From contig NZ_LMCT01000015.1 in the NCBI RefSeq assembly GCF_001424875.1, positions 1 to 64,000 of the forward strand: 64,000 nucleotides of DNA. Reading direction: 5' to 3'. The notes under the pieces are model-generated. The model was not told the DNA's origin. It saw only the letters and a list, made by a program, of their open reading frames with translations, and did not search any database. Positions 1 to 11,162 of this stretch are shown here, one piece after another (within the stretch, counting starts at the first letter, position 1; every line of letters starts with the position of its first letter). This stretch comes from Kitasatospora sp. Root107. GTDB taxonomy: Bacteria; Actinomycetota; Actinomycetes; Streptomycetales; Streptomycetaceae. A program made the translations under genes and the position numbers.

Positions 1-980
1 TTGTTGTCGGGGCCTTTGCGGAAGGCCCGGCCGATCGGGTGGATCGGGGGGAGGTAGAGGACGTCGAAGCCCATCGCGGCGACGGCGGGCAGGCGCAGCG
101 CGGCGGTGCGGAAGGTGCCGGAGACCGGCGGCTGGTTGCCGTCCGGGTCGATCACCGCACCCTCGGACCGCGGGAAGAACTCGTACCACGACCCGAACAA
201 CGCCCGTTGGCGGTCCACCTGGAGCGGCAGGGGGCGGGAGGTACTCACCAGTTCGCGCAGCGGATAGCGGGCCAGCAGTCCGGTGACCTCCGGGGCCAGG
301 GCCGCGGCGAGCCGGCTGAGCGGGGGCAGCCCCGGGTCGCGCAGCGCGTCCACGGCGGCCAGTACGTGGGCTCGGCCCTCCTTCTTCGGCACCCCGGTGG
401 CGGCCCGCTCCAGCAGCGCGGCGCCCTCCTCCAGGACCAGCGCGGTGTCGATCCCGGCGGGCAGCTTGACGGCGGCGACCTTGCGCCAGCTCGCCACCGG
501 GTCGCCCCAGGCCTCCACCAGGTAGGACCAGCGGCCGGGCGCGGTCGGCGTCACGTACGCGCCCCAGCGGTCGGTACCGGGCTCGAGCTCGCGCATCGGA
601 GTCCACGGGCCGCTGCGGCCGCGCGGGTCGCGGAGCACCAGGTTGGCGTTGACCGCCTCGTGGCCCTCACGGAAGACGGTGGCGGTGACCTGGAAGCGTT
701 CGCCGACCGCGGCCTTGGCCGGGCGGCGGCCCGCGTCGATCAGGGGGGAGACGTCCAGGACGGGGATGCGGCCGATCACGGTGTCGCTCTCTGTCGTCTT
801 GCGGGTGGCGGTCTTCGCGGGGGGTTTACGGGTGGCGGCCGTCTTCTGGGGAGCGGCGGCCTTCCGTGGGGCGGCCGTCTTCCGGGCCGCCCGGGGCGCC
901 GGCAGTGGTGCCTCAGGTTCTGACGATGACTCAAGTCCACCGGTGGCCGTGGTCGCTTGGTCCCGCGTGTCGCCGTGCAT
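1..980 (-). CDS. glgE: GlgE maltosyltransferase, N-terminal part (3' end outside window)
   Basis: Alpha-1,4-glucan:maltose-1-phosphate maltosyltransferase transfers maltosyl units from maltose-1-phosphate to growing alpha-glucan in the cytoplasm. About 326 N-terminal residues are visible. The first ~65 are an Ala/Lys/Pro-rich low-complexity extension. The conserved GlgE N-domain follows, starting near GRIPVLDVSPLIDAGRRPAK, with WTPMRELEPGTDRWGAYVTP further on, and the visible part ends at the entry of the GH13 barrel (MGFDVLYLPPIHPIGRAFRK). The ATG at 978-980 has GGAG six bases upstream. It diverges from glgP, the usual partner in streptomycete glycogen clusters. The catalytic Asp and Glu lie beyond the window edge. 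The family call rests on characteristic N-domain motifs recognised from memory. Confidence 0.9.
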   Translation of the reverse strand, partial: MHGDTRDQATTATGGLESSSEPEAPLPAPRAARKTAAPRKAAAPQKTAATRKPPAKTATRKTTESDTVIGRIPVLDVSPLIDAGRRPAKAAVGERFQVTATVFREGHEAVNANLVLRDPRGRSGPWTPMRELEPGTDRWGAYVTPTAPGRWSYLVEAWGDPVASWRKVAAVKLPAGIDTALVLEEGAALLERAATGVPKKEGRAHVLAAVDALRDPGLPPLSRLAAALAPEVTGLLARYPLRELVSTSRPLPLQVDRQRALFGSWYEFFPRSEGAVIDPDGNQPPVSGTFRTAALRLPAVAAMGFDVLYLPPIHPIGRAFRKGPDN

Positions 981-1394
981 GCCTGACTCCTGCCCGAGAT
1001 CGGCGGCGGCTCCCGCCGACCGGTGCCGGGTCGAGGGAGTGCCGGGGGGACTGCATGGGTGAGGAAGGACCGGCGCCCGTCAACCTGCTCGCGTGCGTCC
1101 CGGCGCGCGAGCACTCGGGCGCGCTCCCGTAGCGACCCAACCCGAACCGGCAAACGACCGGGGGTGGGGTCAGGGCACGCCTCGGCGGCACACGGAGACC
1201 GAATGGACTAAAGGAAGTTGAGAGATCGTCGGCGGAGAGGGATCCGGACGTGGGGCGTGGGGGAAGGCGCCACCCGGATCGCACTTCCCGTCGCACCACC
1301 GACCTTTGTCCATCCTGGCACCGGCGGCAAGACCTACGGCACGGTAAGAGGGTGATTTCGGACGGTTGGCGGTAGTGAATCAGACACTGGAAAC

Positions 1395-1412
1395 ACACTC
1401 GTTCCTGAGTGT
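1395..1412. repeat. Small inverted repeat in the glgE-glgP intergenic region
   Basis: ACACTC, six bases, then GAGTGT form a perfect 6-bp inverted repeat inside the 588-bp gap between divergent glgE and glgP. It could be a regulator site or a small hairpin; nothing in the sequence identifies a binding protein. I see no gene in the rest of 981-1568; the reading frames there lack a ribosome binding site and domain. Confidence 0.35.
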
Positions 1413-1555
1413 TCATGCCCGGTAGGCGTGTGCCCTGACCCGAATGCGCCCCCGCGCGCCCCTGTGCCGCCAAGTGCGCCGATCGCGATCTCATCAATGG
1501 TCCAAAAGGGTGGGTAATACGCCAGTTGACGAGCCGTCAGCCATATACCGGGGTC

Positions 1556-1568
1556 TAGGCTGCACGCC
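1556..1568 (+). promoter_or_regulatory. Putative -10 box for leaderless glgP transcript
   Basis: TAGGCT at 1556-1561 lies seven bases before the GTG of glgP, and no Shine-Dalgarno sequence precedes the GTG. This spacing would place transcription start at or next to the start codon, as in leaderless actinobacterial genes. TTGACG at 1526-1531 is 24 bases away, too far for a normal -35. Inference from spacing only. Confidence 0.45.
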
Positions 1569-4232
1569 GTGAAGGCAATCCGCAGATTCACCGTGCGCAC
1601 CGTCCTGCCCGAACAACTCCAGCCGTTGCACGAGCTCGCGCTCAACCTCCGCTGGTCCTGGCATCCCGAGACGAGGGAGCTGTTCCGCTCCGTCGATCCG
1701 GAGGTCTGGTCGGCGGTCGGCGAGGACCCGGTCCGACTGCTCGGCGAGGTGCCGGCCGCCCGGCTGGCCGCGCTCGCGGCCGACCGTCGCTTCCTGCGCC
1801 GACTGGGTGACCTGGCCGACGACCTGCGCGACTACCTGGCCGGCCCGCGCTGGTACCAGAGCGCGCCGTCGCCCGGCGACGGCGCGGGCCCGCTGCCCGC
1901 CGCGATCGCGTACTTCTCCCCGGAGTACGGCATCGCCGCCGCGCTGCCGCAGTACTCCGGCGGGCTCGGCATCCTGGCCGGCGACCACCTGAAGGCCGCC
2001 AGCGACCTGGGTGTGCCGCTGGTCGGCGTCGGCCTGTTCTACCGGCACGGCTACTTCCGGCAGTCGCTCTCCCGGGACGGCTGGCAGCAGGAGCGCTACC
2101 CGCTGCTGGACCCGGACGAGCTGGCCGTCACCCTGCTCCGCGAGCCGGACGGCACCCCCTGCCGGATCGACCTCGCGCTGCCGGGCGGCCGCACGCTGGC
2201 CGCGCAGATCTGGAAGGCCCAGGTCGGCCGCGTCCCGCTGCTGATGCTGGACTCCGACATCGAGCCGAACACGGCCGCCGAGCGCGAGGTGACCGACCGG
2301 CTGTACGGCGGCGGCAGCGAGCACCGGCTGCTCCAGGAGATGCTGCTCGGCATCGGCGGCGTCCGGGCGGTCCGGACGTACTGCCGGCTGACCGGCCACC
2401 CCGCACCCGAGGTCTTCCACACCAACGAGGGCCACGCCGGGTTCCTCGGCGTGGAGCGGATCAGCGAGCTGGTCGGTGCGGGCCTCGACTTCGCCGCCGC
2501 GCTGGAGTCGGTCCGGGCCGGGACGCTGTTCACCACCCACACCCCCGTGCCGGCCGGGATCGACCGGTTCGACCGGGAGCTGGTGACCCGTCACTTCAGC
2601 GGGGACGCCGCACTGCCGGGCGTCCCGGTGGACCAGGTGCTCACGCTCGGCGTGGAGAGCTGGCCCGGCGGCGACCCCAAGCTGTTCAACATGGCCGCGA
2701 TGGGCCTGCGGCTGGCCCAGCGGGCCAACGGGGTCTCGACCCTGCACGGCGAGGTCAGCCGGGGCATGTTCAGCGGCCTCTGGCCGGGATTCGACGCCGC
2801 CGAGGTGCCGATCACCTCGATCACCAACGGCGTGCACGCGCCGACCTGGATCGACCCCGCGGTGGTCCGGCTGGCCGCCGGGGTGCTCGGCCTGGAGCAG
2901 GCCGAGGCCGCCATGGCGGCCGGCGAGGCCCGCCGCTGGACCGGCCTGGAGCGGATCGGTGACGGCGAGATCTGGGAGCTGCGGCGCGCGCTGCGCAGCC
3001 AGCTGGTGGACGAGGCCAGGCAGCGGCTGCGCGCCTCCTGGCGCCAGCGCGGTGCGGGCGACGCCGAGCTGGGCTGGGCCGACACGGCGCTCGACCCGGA
3101 CGTGCTGACCATCGGCTTCGCCCGCCGGGTGCCCTCGTACAAGCGGCTCACCCTGATGCTCCGTGACCCGGTCCGGCTGCGTTCGCTGTTGCTGCACCCG
3201 ACCCGTCCGGTGCAGATCGTGGTGGCGGGCAAGGCGCACCCGGCGGACGACGGCGGCAAGCGGCTGATCCAGCAGCTGGTCAGGTTCGCCGACGACCCGG
3301 AGATCCGGCACCGGATCGTCTTCCTGCCCGACTACGACATGGCGATGGCCACCCACCTCTACCCGGGGTGCGACGTCTGGCTGAACAACCCGCTCCGCCC
3401 GCTGGAGGCCTGTGGCACCTCGGGCATGAAGGCCGCGCTGAACGGCTGTCTCAATCTGTCCGTCCTGGACGGCTGGTGGGACGAGTGGTACGACGGCCGC
3501 AACGGCTGGGCGATCCCGACCGCGGACGGGATCTCCTCCACCCTGGACCCGGAGAGCCCGGAGGCCGAGCGGCGGGACGACATCGAGTCGGCCGCGCTCT
3601 ACGACCTGATCGAGCACCAGGTCGCGGCCAAGTTCTACGACCGGGCCGCCGACGGGCTGCCGCACGGCTGGATCGCGATGGTCCGGCACACCCTGGTCAC
3701 CCTCGGGCCCAAGGTGCTGGCCGGGCGGATGGTCCGGGAGTACGTCGAGCGGCTGTACGCCCCCGCGGCGCTGGCCCAGCGTGAGCTGGCCGGGGCCGAG
3801 TACCTCGGGGCCCGCTCGCTGGCCACCTGGAAGGCCCGGATCAGGGAGGGCTGGCCCGCCGTCAGGGTCGAGCACGTGGAGACCGAGGGCCTGGCCGAGG
3901 CGCAGGAGCTGGGCTCGACCCTGACCCTGCGGGTGCAGGTCTCGCTCGGCGGTCTTGAGCCCGGTGACGTGGACGTCCAGGTGGTCTCAGGCCGGGTGGA
4001 CGAGAGCGACGGCATCTCCGACGCGGTGGCCCTCACCCTCAAGCCGGCCGGCGGCCCGGATCTGGACGGCCGGCACCGCTACGAGGGTTCGCTGGAACTC
4101 TGCCGCACCGGTCCGTTCGGCTACACCGTCCGGGTGTTGCCCGCGCACCACCTGCTGGCCTCCCCGGCCGAGCTCGGGCTGGCCGCACTACCTGCGGAGA
4201 CGCCGGGAATGAACGCGGGGCTGCTGAGGTAG
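1569..4232 (+). CDS. glgP: Alpha-glucan (glycogen/maltodextrin) phosphorylase
   Basis: GT35 phosphorylase of 887 aa that releases glucose-1-phosphate from alpha-1,4-glucans, using PLP as cofactor. The N-terminal ~110 residues are the DUF3417 extension of the actinobacterial GlgP subclass (ELALNLRWSWHPETRELF). The middle carries YFSPEYGIAAALPQYSGGLG and HTNEGHAGFLGVERI. The PLP-lysine motif EACGTSGMKAALNG is intact with Lys621. The last ~100 residues are an additional beta-type domain. Start is GTG, taken because the DUF3417 homology begins immediately and TAGGCT lies seven bases upstream. It diverges from glgE, and GlgX is encoded about 4.5 kb downstream, which fits glycogen turnover. Confidence 0.93.
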   Translation: MKAIRRFTVRTVLPEQLQPLHELALNLRWSWHPETRELFRSVDPEVWSAVGEDPVRLLGEVPAARLAALAADRRFLRRLGDLADDLRDYLAGPRWYQSAPSPGDGAGPLPAAIAYFSPEYGIAAALPQYSGGLGILAGDHLKAASDLGVPLVGVGLFYRHGYFRQSLSRDGWQQERYPLLDPDELAVTLLREPDGTPCRIDLALPGGRTLAAQIWKAQVGRVPLLMLDSDIEPNTAAEREVTDRLYGGGSEHRLLQEMLLGIGGVRAVRTYCRLTGHPAPEVFHTNEGHAGFLGVERISELVGAGLDFAAALESVRAGTLFTTHTPVPAGIDRFDRELVTRHFSGDAALPGVPVDQVLTLGVESWPGGDPKLFNMAAMGLRLAQRANGVSTLHGEVSRGMFSGLWPGFDAAEVPITSITNGVHAPTWIDPAVVRLAAGVLGLEQAEAAMAAGEARRWTGLERIGDGEIWELRRALRSQLVDEARQRLRASWRQRGAGDAELGWADTALDPDVLTIGFARRVPSYKRLTLMLRDPVRLRSLLLHPTRPVQIVVAGKAHPADDGGKRLIQQLVRFADDPEIRHRIVFLPDYDMAMATHLYPGCDVWLNNPLRPLEACGTSGMKAALNGCLNLSVLDGWWDEWYDGRNGWAIPTADGISSTLDPESPEAERRDDIESAALYDLIEHQVAAKFYDRAADGLPHGWIAMVRHTLVTLGPKVLAGRMVREYVERLYAPAALAQRELAGAEYLGARSLATWKARIREGWPAVRVEHVETEGLAEAQELGSTLTLRVQVSLGGLEPGDVDVQVVSGRVDESDGISDAVALTLKPAGGPDLDGRHRYEGSLELCRTGPFGYTVRVLPAHHLLASPAELGLAALPAETPGMNAGLLR

Positions 4233-4399
4233 ACCCGCCTTTCGAATACTCAGAGCGACCGAATGGCCGCCGAACTGGGGCTGGTGCTACCGCCTGTAAC
4301 GGGCGCAAGGTTGAAGAGAACCTGCCACCAGAGACCAGGAGGTGAACGGCTCGGCTGGTCGCAGGATCACCGCAGCCGATATGGAAAGGACTTGGGACC

Positions 4400-4900
4400 A
4401 TGCGACGATTCCTCACTGCCCTCATAGCAGGAATCTTCGCGGTGCTGTTGGCCGCCTCTGCGGCGGTCGCCGACAGCGCGAGATTTCACTACGCCAACGC
4501 CAGTACGACGAGCAGTGGCGCGCTCAAGGTGAACTTCAAGGAGACGGGCCTCGGCACGACCGTCTCCACCGAGACGGTCACCCTCACGGTGACGAACGCG
4601 TCTGCCGACTACCAGTGCTGGAACCACGGCGGGAAGCACCCGCAGGCCGGTAACAAGGAGACGGTGTCCACCCAGATCGTGGATCCGAACACCTTCCCGG
4701 TGCGGAACGGTCAGGTCACCGCGGCCATCACGGTGGGCCCGGCCGGACCTGGTGACTTCACCTGCCCCGGCGGACAGACCCTGTACCTGATGTCGGCCAC
4801 GTACTCCGGGATCTCCCTGAGTGGTCAAGCGGGCACCATCGCGGCCACCCCTGACCCGGTCTCGACCGGTCCGATCATGATCAAGGTGAGTGGACGGTAA
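4400..4900 (+). CDS. Small secreted protein of unknown function
   Basis: A 166-aa protein with a clear Sec signal peptide: MRR, a hydrophobic stretch of about 18 residues, then AVA before Asp-25. The mature part of about 140 residues is rich in Thr, Ser, Val and Gly and has two cysteines (CWNHGGK and TCPGG) that could form one disulfide. Its composition suggests a beta-sandwich fold. AAGGA lies nine bases before the ATG. It resembles conserved streptomycete secreted hypotheticals, and I cannot assign a function. A strong hairpin follows the stop codon, so it is probably monocistronic. Confidence 0.8.
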   Translation: MRRFLTALIAGIFAVLLAASAAVADSARFHYANASTTSSGALKVNFKETGLGTTVSTETVTLTVTNASADYQCWNHGGKHPQAGNKETVSTQIVDPNTFPVRNGQVTAAITVGPAGPGDFTCPGGQTLYLMSATYSGISLSGQAGTIAATPDPVSTGPIMIKVSGR

Positions 4901-4921
4901 AACCTCCGCAAGCTGAATGCC

Positions 4922-4959
4922 CTGCGCAGGTGTGGCCGGATCCGGCTGCACCTGCGCAG
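4922..4959. terminator. Bidirectional terminator hairpin
   Basis: Perfect 11-bp arms at 4922-4932 (CTGCGCAGGTG) and 4949-4959, with a GCCGGATCCGGC palindrome filling most of the loop. It lies between the converging secreted-protein gene and ABC exporter operon, so it can serve both strands. There is no T tract, as is common in streptomycetes. Confidence 0.8.
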
Positions 4960-4966
4960 TCGTACG

Positions 4967-6796
4967 TCAGACCAGACTGTCCCGCCAGGCCTGGTGCAGG
5001 TCGGCGAAGCGGCCCTGACCGGAGATCAGGTCGGCGGGGGTGCCGTCCTCGACGATCCGGCCCTGGTCCATCACCAGGACCCGGTCGGCGATCTCCACGG
5101 TAGACAGCCGGTGCGCGATGATCACGGCCGTCCGTCCGGCCAGCACGGTGCGCATGGCGCGTTGGACGGCCTGCTCGCCGGGGACGTCCAGGGACGAGGT
5201 GGCCTCGTCCAGGATCAGCACCGCCGGGTCGGCGAGCAGCGCCCTGGCGAACGCGACCAGTTGGCGCTGCCCGGCCGAGATCCGGCCGCCGCGCTTGCGG
5301 ACGTCGGTGTCGAAGCCCTCCGGCAGCGCCGCGATGAACTCGTCCGCGCCGATCTCCCGGGCCGCCTGCTCGATCTCGGCGCGGGTGGCGCCGGGGCGGC
5401 CGATGCCGATGTTCTCGGCGACCGTGCCGGAGAACAGGAAGGACTCCTGGGTCACCATCACCACCCCGCGCCTGAGCTCGTCGGTGGGCAGCGAGCGGAG
5501 GTCCACGCCGTCCAGCCGGACGGCGCCCTCGGTCGGGTCGTAGAACCGGGCGAGCAGCTTGGCCAGGGTGGACTTGCCCGCGCCGGTCGCGCCGACCACG
5601 GCGGTGGTCTGCCCGGCGGCCAGCGTCAGGTCGAAGCTGGGCAGCACCACCTTGCCCGTCCGGTAGGCGAACCGGACGCCGTCGAAGGTCACCTCGCGGC
5701 CCTTCATCCGGGCAGTGGGCAGCGTGGCCGGTGCGGTGGGCTCGGCCACCGACGGCTCGTGGGCCAGCAGACCGGCGATCTTCTCCAGGGCGGCGGCGGC
5801 CGACTGATAGCTGTTCAGGAACATCGCCAGCTGGTCGATCGGGTCGTACAGGCGGCGCAGGTAGAGCACGAAGGCGGTGAGCGCGCCGAGCTCCAGGCTG
5901 CCGTCGGTGACCAGCACCGCGCCGAGCACCACCACGGCGGTGATCCAGGTGTTGGCGATCGCCCGGGAGGTGCCGACGTAGCGGGCCATCTCCAGCAGGC
6001 TGTCGGCGGTGGCGGCGGCGGACTGCCGGTTGACGGTGCCGAAGGCGGCCTCGTTGGCGGCCTCCCGGCGGAACGCCTGGACCGGGCGGATGCCGTTCAT
6101 GGTCTCGGTGAAGCGGACGATCACCGAGGCGACCGCCGTCCGGGAGCGCCGGTAGACCTTGAGCGAGCGGCGCCGGAACGACCGGACGCTCAGGTACATC
6201 GGCAGGAAGGAGAGCAGTGCGGCCAGGCCGAGCCGCCAGTCCATGAACATCAGCACGATCGAGATGTAGAAGACCGACAGACAGACCGTCAGCAGCTCCT
6301 GCAGGCCCTCGGCGAGCAGTTCGCGCAGCGCGTCCACGTCGCTGGTGGCCCGGGAGATGATCCGGCCCGAGGTGTAGCGCTCGTGGAAGTCCAGGCTGAG
6401 CCGCTGGGCGTGCCGGAAGATCCGGCCGCGCAGGGTGAGCAGGATGTCCTGGTTGATCCGGCCGCTCAGCCGGATGAAGGCGCGCTGCAGCACGGTGGAG
6501 AGTGCGGCGAAGCCGAGGTACGCGGCGACCACCGCGACCAGCGGGCCCGCGTCGTGCTCGCGCAGCGCCGGGATGCCCCGGTCCATCGCGATCGCGATCA
6601 GCAGCGGTCCTGACTGCAGGGCGGCCTGCTGGACCAGGATGACCAGCATCGCGCCCACGATCCGGCGGCGGTGCGGGCCGAGCAGCTCGCCGAGCAGGCG
6701 TCGGGCGGCACCGGCCGGAACGGGGATGTCCTCGTCCTCGGCGGGATGCGGCAGCTCCTCCTCGACCGGGGCGCTCTGCACGGTGGTGGCGGTCAT
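4967..6796 (-). CDS. ABC exporter half-transporter, catalytic-site subunit
   Basis: Full ABC-B type half-transporter (609 aa) with an N-terminal six-helix exporter domain at about 45-330 and a C-terminal nucleotide-binding domain. Walker A is GATGAGKST, Walker B is VLILDEATSSLD with the catalytic Glu, and the His switch is IIAHRLST. The signature motif is the variant ISAGQRQ rather than LSGGQ. The ATG overlaps the stop of the upstream exporter gene in an ATGA arrangement, so the two are translationally coupled. Together they should form a heterodimer in the membrane. The substrate (drug, lipid or peptide) cannot be read from sequence. The frame stays open upstream, but the protein homology begins at MTATTVQ. 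Confidence 0.9.
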   Translation of the reverse strand: MTATTVQSAPVEEELPHPAEDEDIPVPAGAARRLLGELLGPHRRRIVGAMLVILVQQAALQSGPLLIAIAMDRGIPALREHDAGPLVAVVAAYLGFAALSTVLQRAFIRLSGRINQDILLTLRGRIFRHAQRLSLDFHERYTSGRIISRATSDVDALRELLAEGLQELLTVCLSVFYISIVLMFMDWRLGLAALLSFLPMYLSVRSFRRRSLKVYRRSRTAVASVIVRFTETMNGIRPVQAFRREAANEAAFGTVNRQSAAATADSLLEMARYVGTSRAIANTWITAVVVLGAVLVTDGSLELGALTAFVLYLRRLYDPIDQLAMFLNSYQSAAAALEKIAGLLAHEPSVAEPTAPATLPTARMKGREVTFDGVRFAYRTGKVVLPSFDLTLAAGQTTAVVGATGAGKSTLAKLLARFYDPTEGAVRLDGVDLRSLPTDELRRGVVMVTQESFLFSGTVAENIGIGRPGATRAEIEQAAREIGADEFIAALPEGFDTDVRKRGGRISAGQRQLVAFARALLADPAVLILDEATSSLDVPGEQAVQRAMRTVLAGRTAVIIAHRLSTVEIADRVLVMDQGRIVEDGTPADLISGQGRFADLHQAWRDSLV

Positions 6797-8637
6797 CGGA
6801 CCAGGCTCCGTTCGGTGGCGGTCTGACCGGTCATCAGCTCGCGGTAGGCGGCGGAGCTGTGCAGCAGCTCCTGGTGGGTGCCGACGGCGACGATCCGGCC
6901 CTCGGCCAGGACAGCTACCCGGTCGGCCAGCAGTACGGTGCTCGGCCGGTGTGCGACCACCAGCGCGGTGGTGTCGGCGAGCACTTGGCGCAGCGCCCGT
7001 TCGACCAGCGCCTCGGTGTGCACGTCGAGCGCGGAGAGCGGGTCGTCCAGCACCAGGAACTCCGGGCGGCCGACCACCGCGCGGGCCAGTGCCAGGCGCT
7101 GACGCTGGCCGCCGGACAGACTCAGGCCCTGCTCGCCGACCTGGGTACCGGTGCCTTCGGGCAGCTTCTCGACGAAGTCGGCCTGGGCGGTGCTCAGGGC
7201 CGTGGCGAGCTCCTGTTCGGTCGCCTCCGGACGGCCCATCAGGACGTTCTCGCGGACCGAGGCGGAGAACAGCGTCGGCTCCTCGAAGGCGATGCTGACC
7301 AGCTCGCGCAGCCGGGGCAGCGGGATCGTGCGGAGCTCCCGGCCGTCCAGCGTGATGCTGCCGCCGGTGGTCTCGTACAGCCGGGGGAGCAGCGCGGTCA
7401 GCGTGGTCTTGCCGCTGCCGGTGGCACCGACCAGGGCCATCGTCTCGCCGTGCCGGATGTGCAGGTCGATGCCGGTCAGCAGGTCGGGGGTGTCGGCGGG
7501 CGCGTCGGGGTAGCGGAACCGGACGCCGGTGAACCGGATGCCCAGGTCTTCGGTGCGCGGGGTCTCGACGCGCGGGCGGTCGCTCGCGGCCGGCGCGTCC
7601 TCGGGCTTGTCCTCGGGCTCGTCCATCACTTCGAAGTACCGGTCGGTCGCGGTGGCCGCCTCGTTGGAGTAGGCGAGCAGCCAGCCGAGCGACTCGACCG
7701 GCCAGCGCAGCGCCAGAGCGGTGGAGAGGAAGGCGACCAGGGTGCCGGTGGAGAGGTCGCCGTCGGCGACCCGGACCACGCCGACCGCCAGGGCGACGCC
7801 GAGCGCGATCTCGGGGAGGCCGACGATCACTGCCCAGAGGTTGGCCAGCATGTCGGCCTTGTGCAGCTCGGTGCCGCGCAGCTCGGCGGTCTGCCGCTTG
7901 AACCGCTCGGCCATCGTGCGGTGCCGGCCGAAGGCCTTGAGGATCCGGATGCCGAGCACCGACTCCTCGATCAGGGTGGCCAGGTCGCCGGTCTGGTCCT
8001 GGGCGCGCCGGGCGGCCAGCGAGTACCGGTCCTCGAAGTGCCGGGTGAGCAGCACCAGCGGGAGGGCGGGCAGCAGGGTGATCAGGCCGAGCCGCCAGTC
8101 CAGCGCGAACATCATCGCCGAACCGGTCAGGAAGACCAGCGAGTTGACGATCAGGAAGACCAGCGGGAAGGCCAGGAAGAGCCGCATGGTGAACATGTCG
8201 GAGGTGGCCCGGGAGAGCAGCTGCCCGGACGGCCAGCGGTCGTGGAAGGAGACCGGCAGCCGCTGGAGCTTGGCGTAGAGGTCGCCGCGCATGGTGCTCT
8301 CGACCTTGGCCAGCGGACGGGCCACGATCACCCGGCGGATGCCGAACAGACCGGCCTCGGCCAGGCCGAGCAGCAGGAGCAGCCCGGCGAGCGGCCAGAG
8401 CGCGCCGAGGTCGTGGTCGGCGATCGGGCCGTCCACGATCGCCCGCAGCACCAGCGGGACCAGCAGCACGCTGCCGGAGGCGAGCAGCGCGGCGGTCACC
8501 GATCCGGCGATCCGCCAGCGGGCGGTGCGGGCGTACGGCCACAGGCGCAGCAGTGAGCGCACCGTGGACCGGCGGGGTGGCTTAGGTGCGGAATCTGACG
8601 CTATGTCGGGTTTGCTCAACTGCATGTTCTCGGCCAT
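6793..8637 (-). CDS. ABC exporter half-transporter, degenerate-site subunit
   Basis: Partner of the following exporter gene (614 aa): membrane domain at about 25-320, then the nucleotide-binding domain. Walker A is GATGSGKTT and the signature is the canonical LSGGQRQR. Walker B reads VLDDPLSALD, so the catalytic Glu is Asp; the His switch is VVAHRPST. This is the asymmetric pattern of TM287/288-like heterodimers: this subunit gives the good signature and the partner gives the good Walker B. Start is placed at MAEN (8635-8637). The frame is open to 8730 and an ATG four codons later is also possible; none has a convincing Shine-Dalgarno sequence. Confidence 0.88.
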   Translation of the reverse strand: MAENMQLSKPDIASDSAPKPPRRSTVRSLLRLWPYARTARWRIAGSVTAALLASGSVLLVPLVLRAIVDGPIADHDLGALWPLAGLLLLLGLAEAGLFGIRRVIVARPLAKVESTMRGDLYAKLQRLPVSFHDRWPSGQLLSRATSDMFTMRLFLAFPLVFLIVNSLVFLTGSAMMFALDWRLGLITLLPALPLVLLTRHFEDRYSLAARRAQDQTGDLATLIEESVLGIRILKAFGRHRTMAERFKRQTAELRGTELHKADMLANLWAVIVGLPEIALGVALAVGVVRVADGDLSTGTLVAFLSTALALRWPVESLGWLLAYSNEAATATDRYFEVMDEPEDKPEDAPAASDRPRVETPRTEDLGIRFTGVRFRYPDAPADTPDLLTGIDLHIRHGETMALVGATGSGKTTLTALLPRLYETTGGSITLDGRELRTIPLPRLRELVSIAFEEPTLFSASVRENVLMGRPEATEQELATALSTAQADFVEKLPEGTGTQVGEQGLSLSGGQRQRLALARAVVGRPEFLVLDDPLSALDVHTEALVERALRQVLADTTALVVAHRPSTVLLADRVAVLAEGRIVAVGTHQELLHSSAAYRELMTGQTATERSLVR

Positions 8638-8734
8638 CGCCGACGAGGGTAGGCAGAGCACCTGACATTTCTCATCTGGTTTTACGCCCCTGTCGGTCCC
8701 TGTCGGCCCCGGTCGGCGAGAACCGGCCACCCGC

Positions 8735-10930
<2,196 letters not shown>

Positions 10931-11162
10931 CTGCCGCACCCTCCAGCGCAGGACGTCCCGGGCCCCGCTTAGCTCTTGTTCCCTGATCGGATACCGCTGT
11001 CACGTGACGGACCGTGCTGTGACGGACTGTGAATGATTCTGTCCTGTGCTGAGACCTTCTGGCGTCTCCTGCGTGAATTCGCTCCCACGTGTCCGGGCGG
11101 GCCCAGGGTCGTTATGCCGGACGGTTGTTGACGACAGCGGTAGGTACGTACGGAGGAACGGG

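Noticed and set aside
1494..3875. Very long minus-strand open frame opposite glgP
   Set aside because: It is the antisense shadow of a GC-rich gene. The glgP frame has GT35 motifs, while this one is Gly/Arg/Val/Gln-rich with no domain.
10937..10939. GTG start for glgX
   Set aside because: GGAGG abuts it with no spacer; the ATG nine bases further fits.
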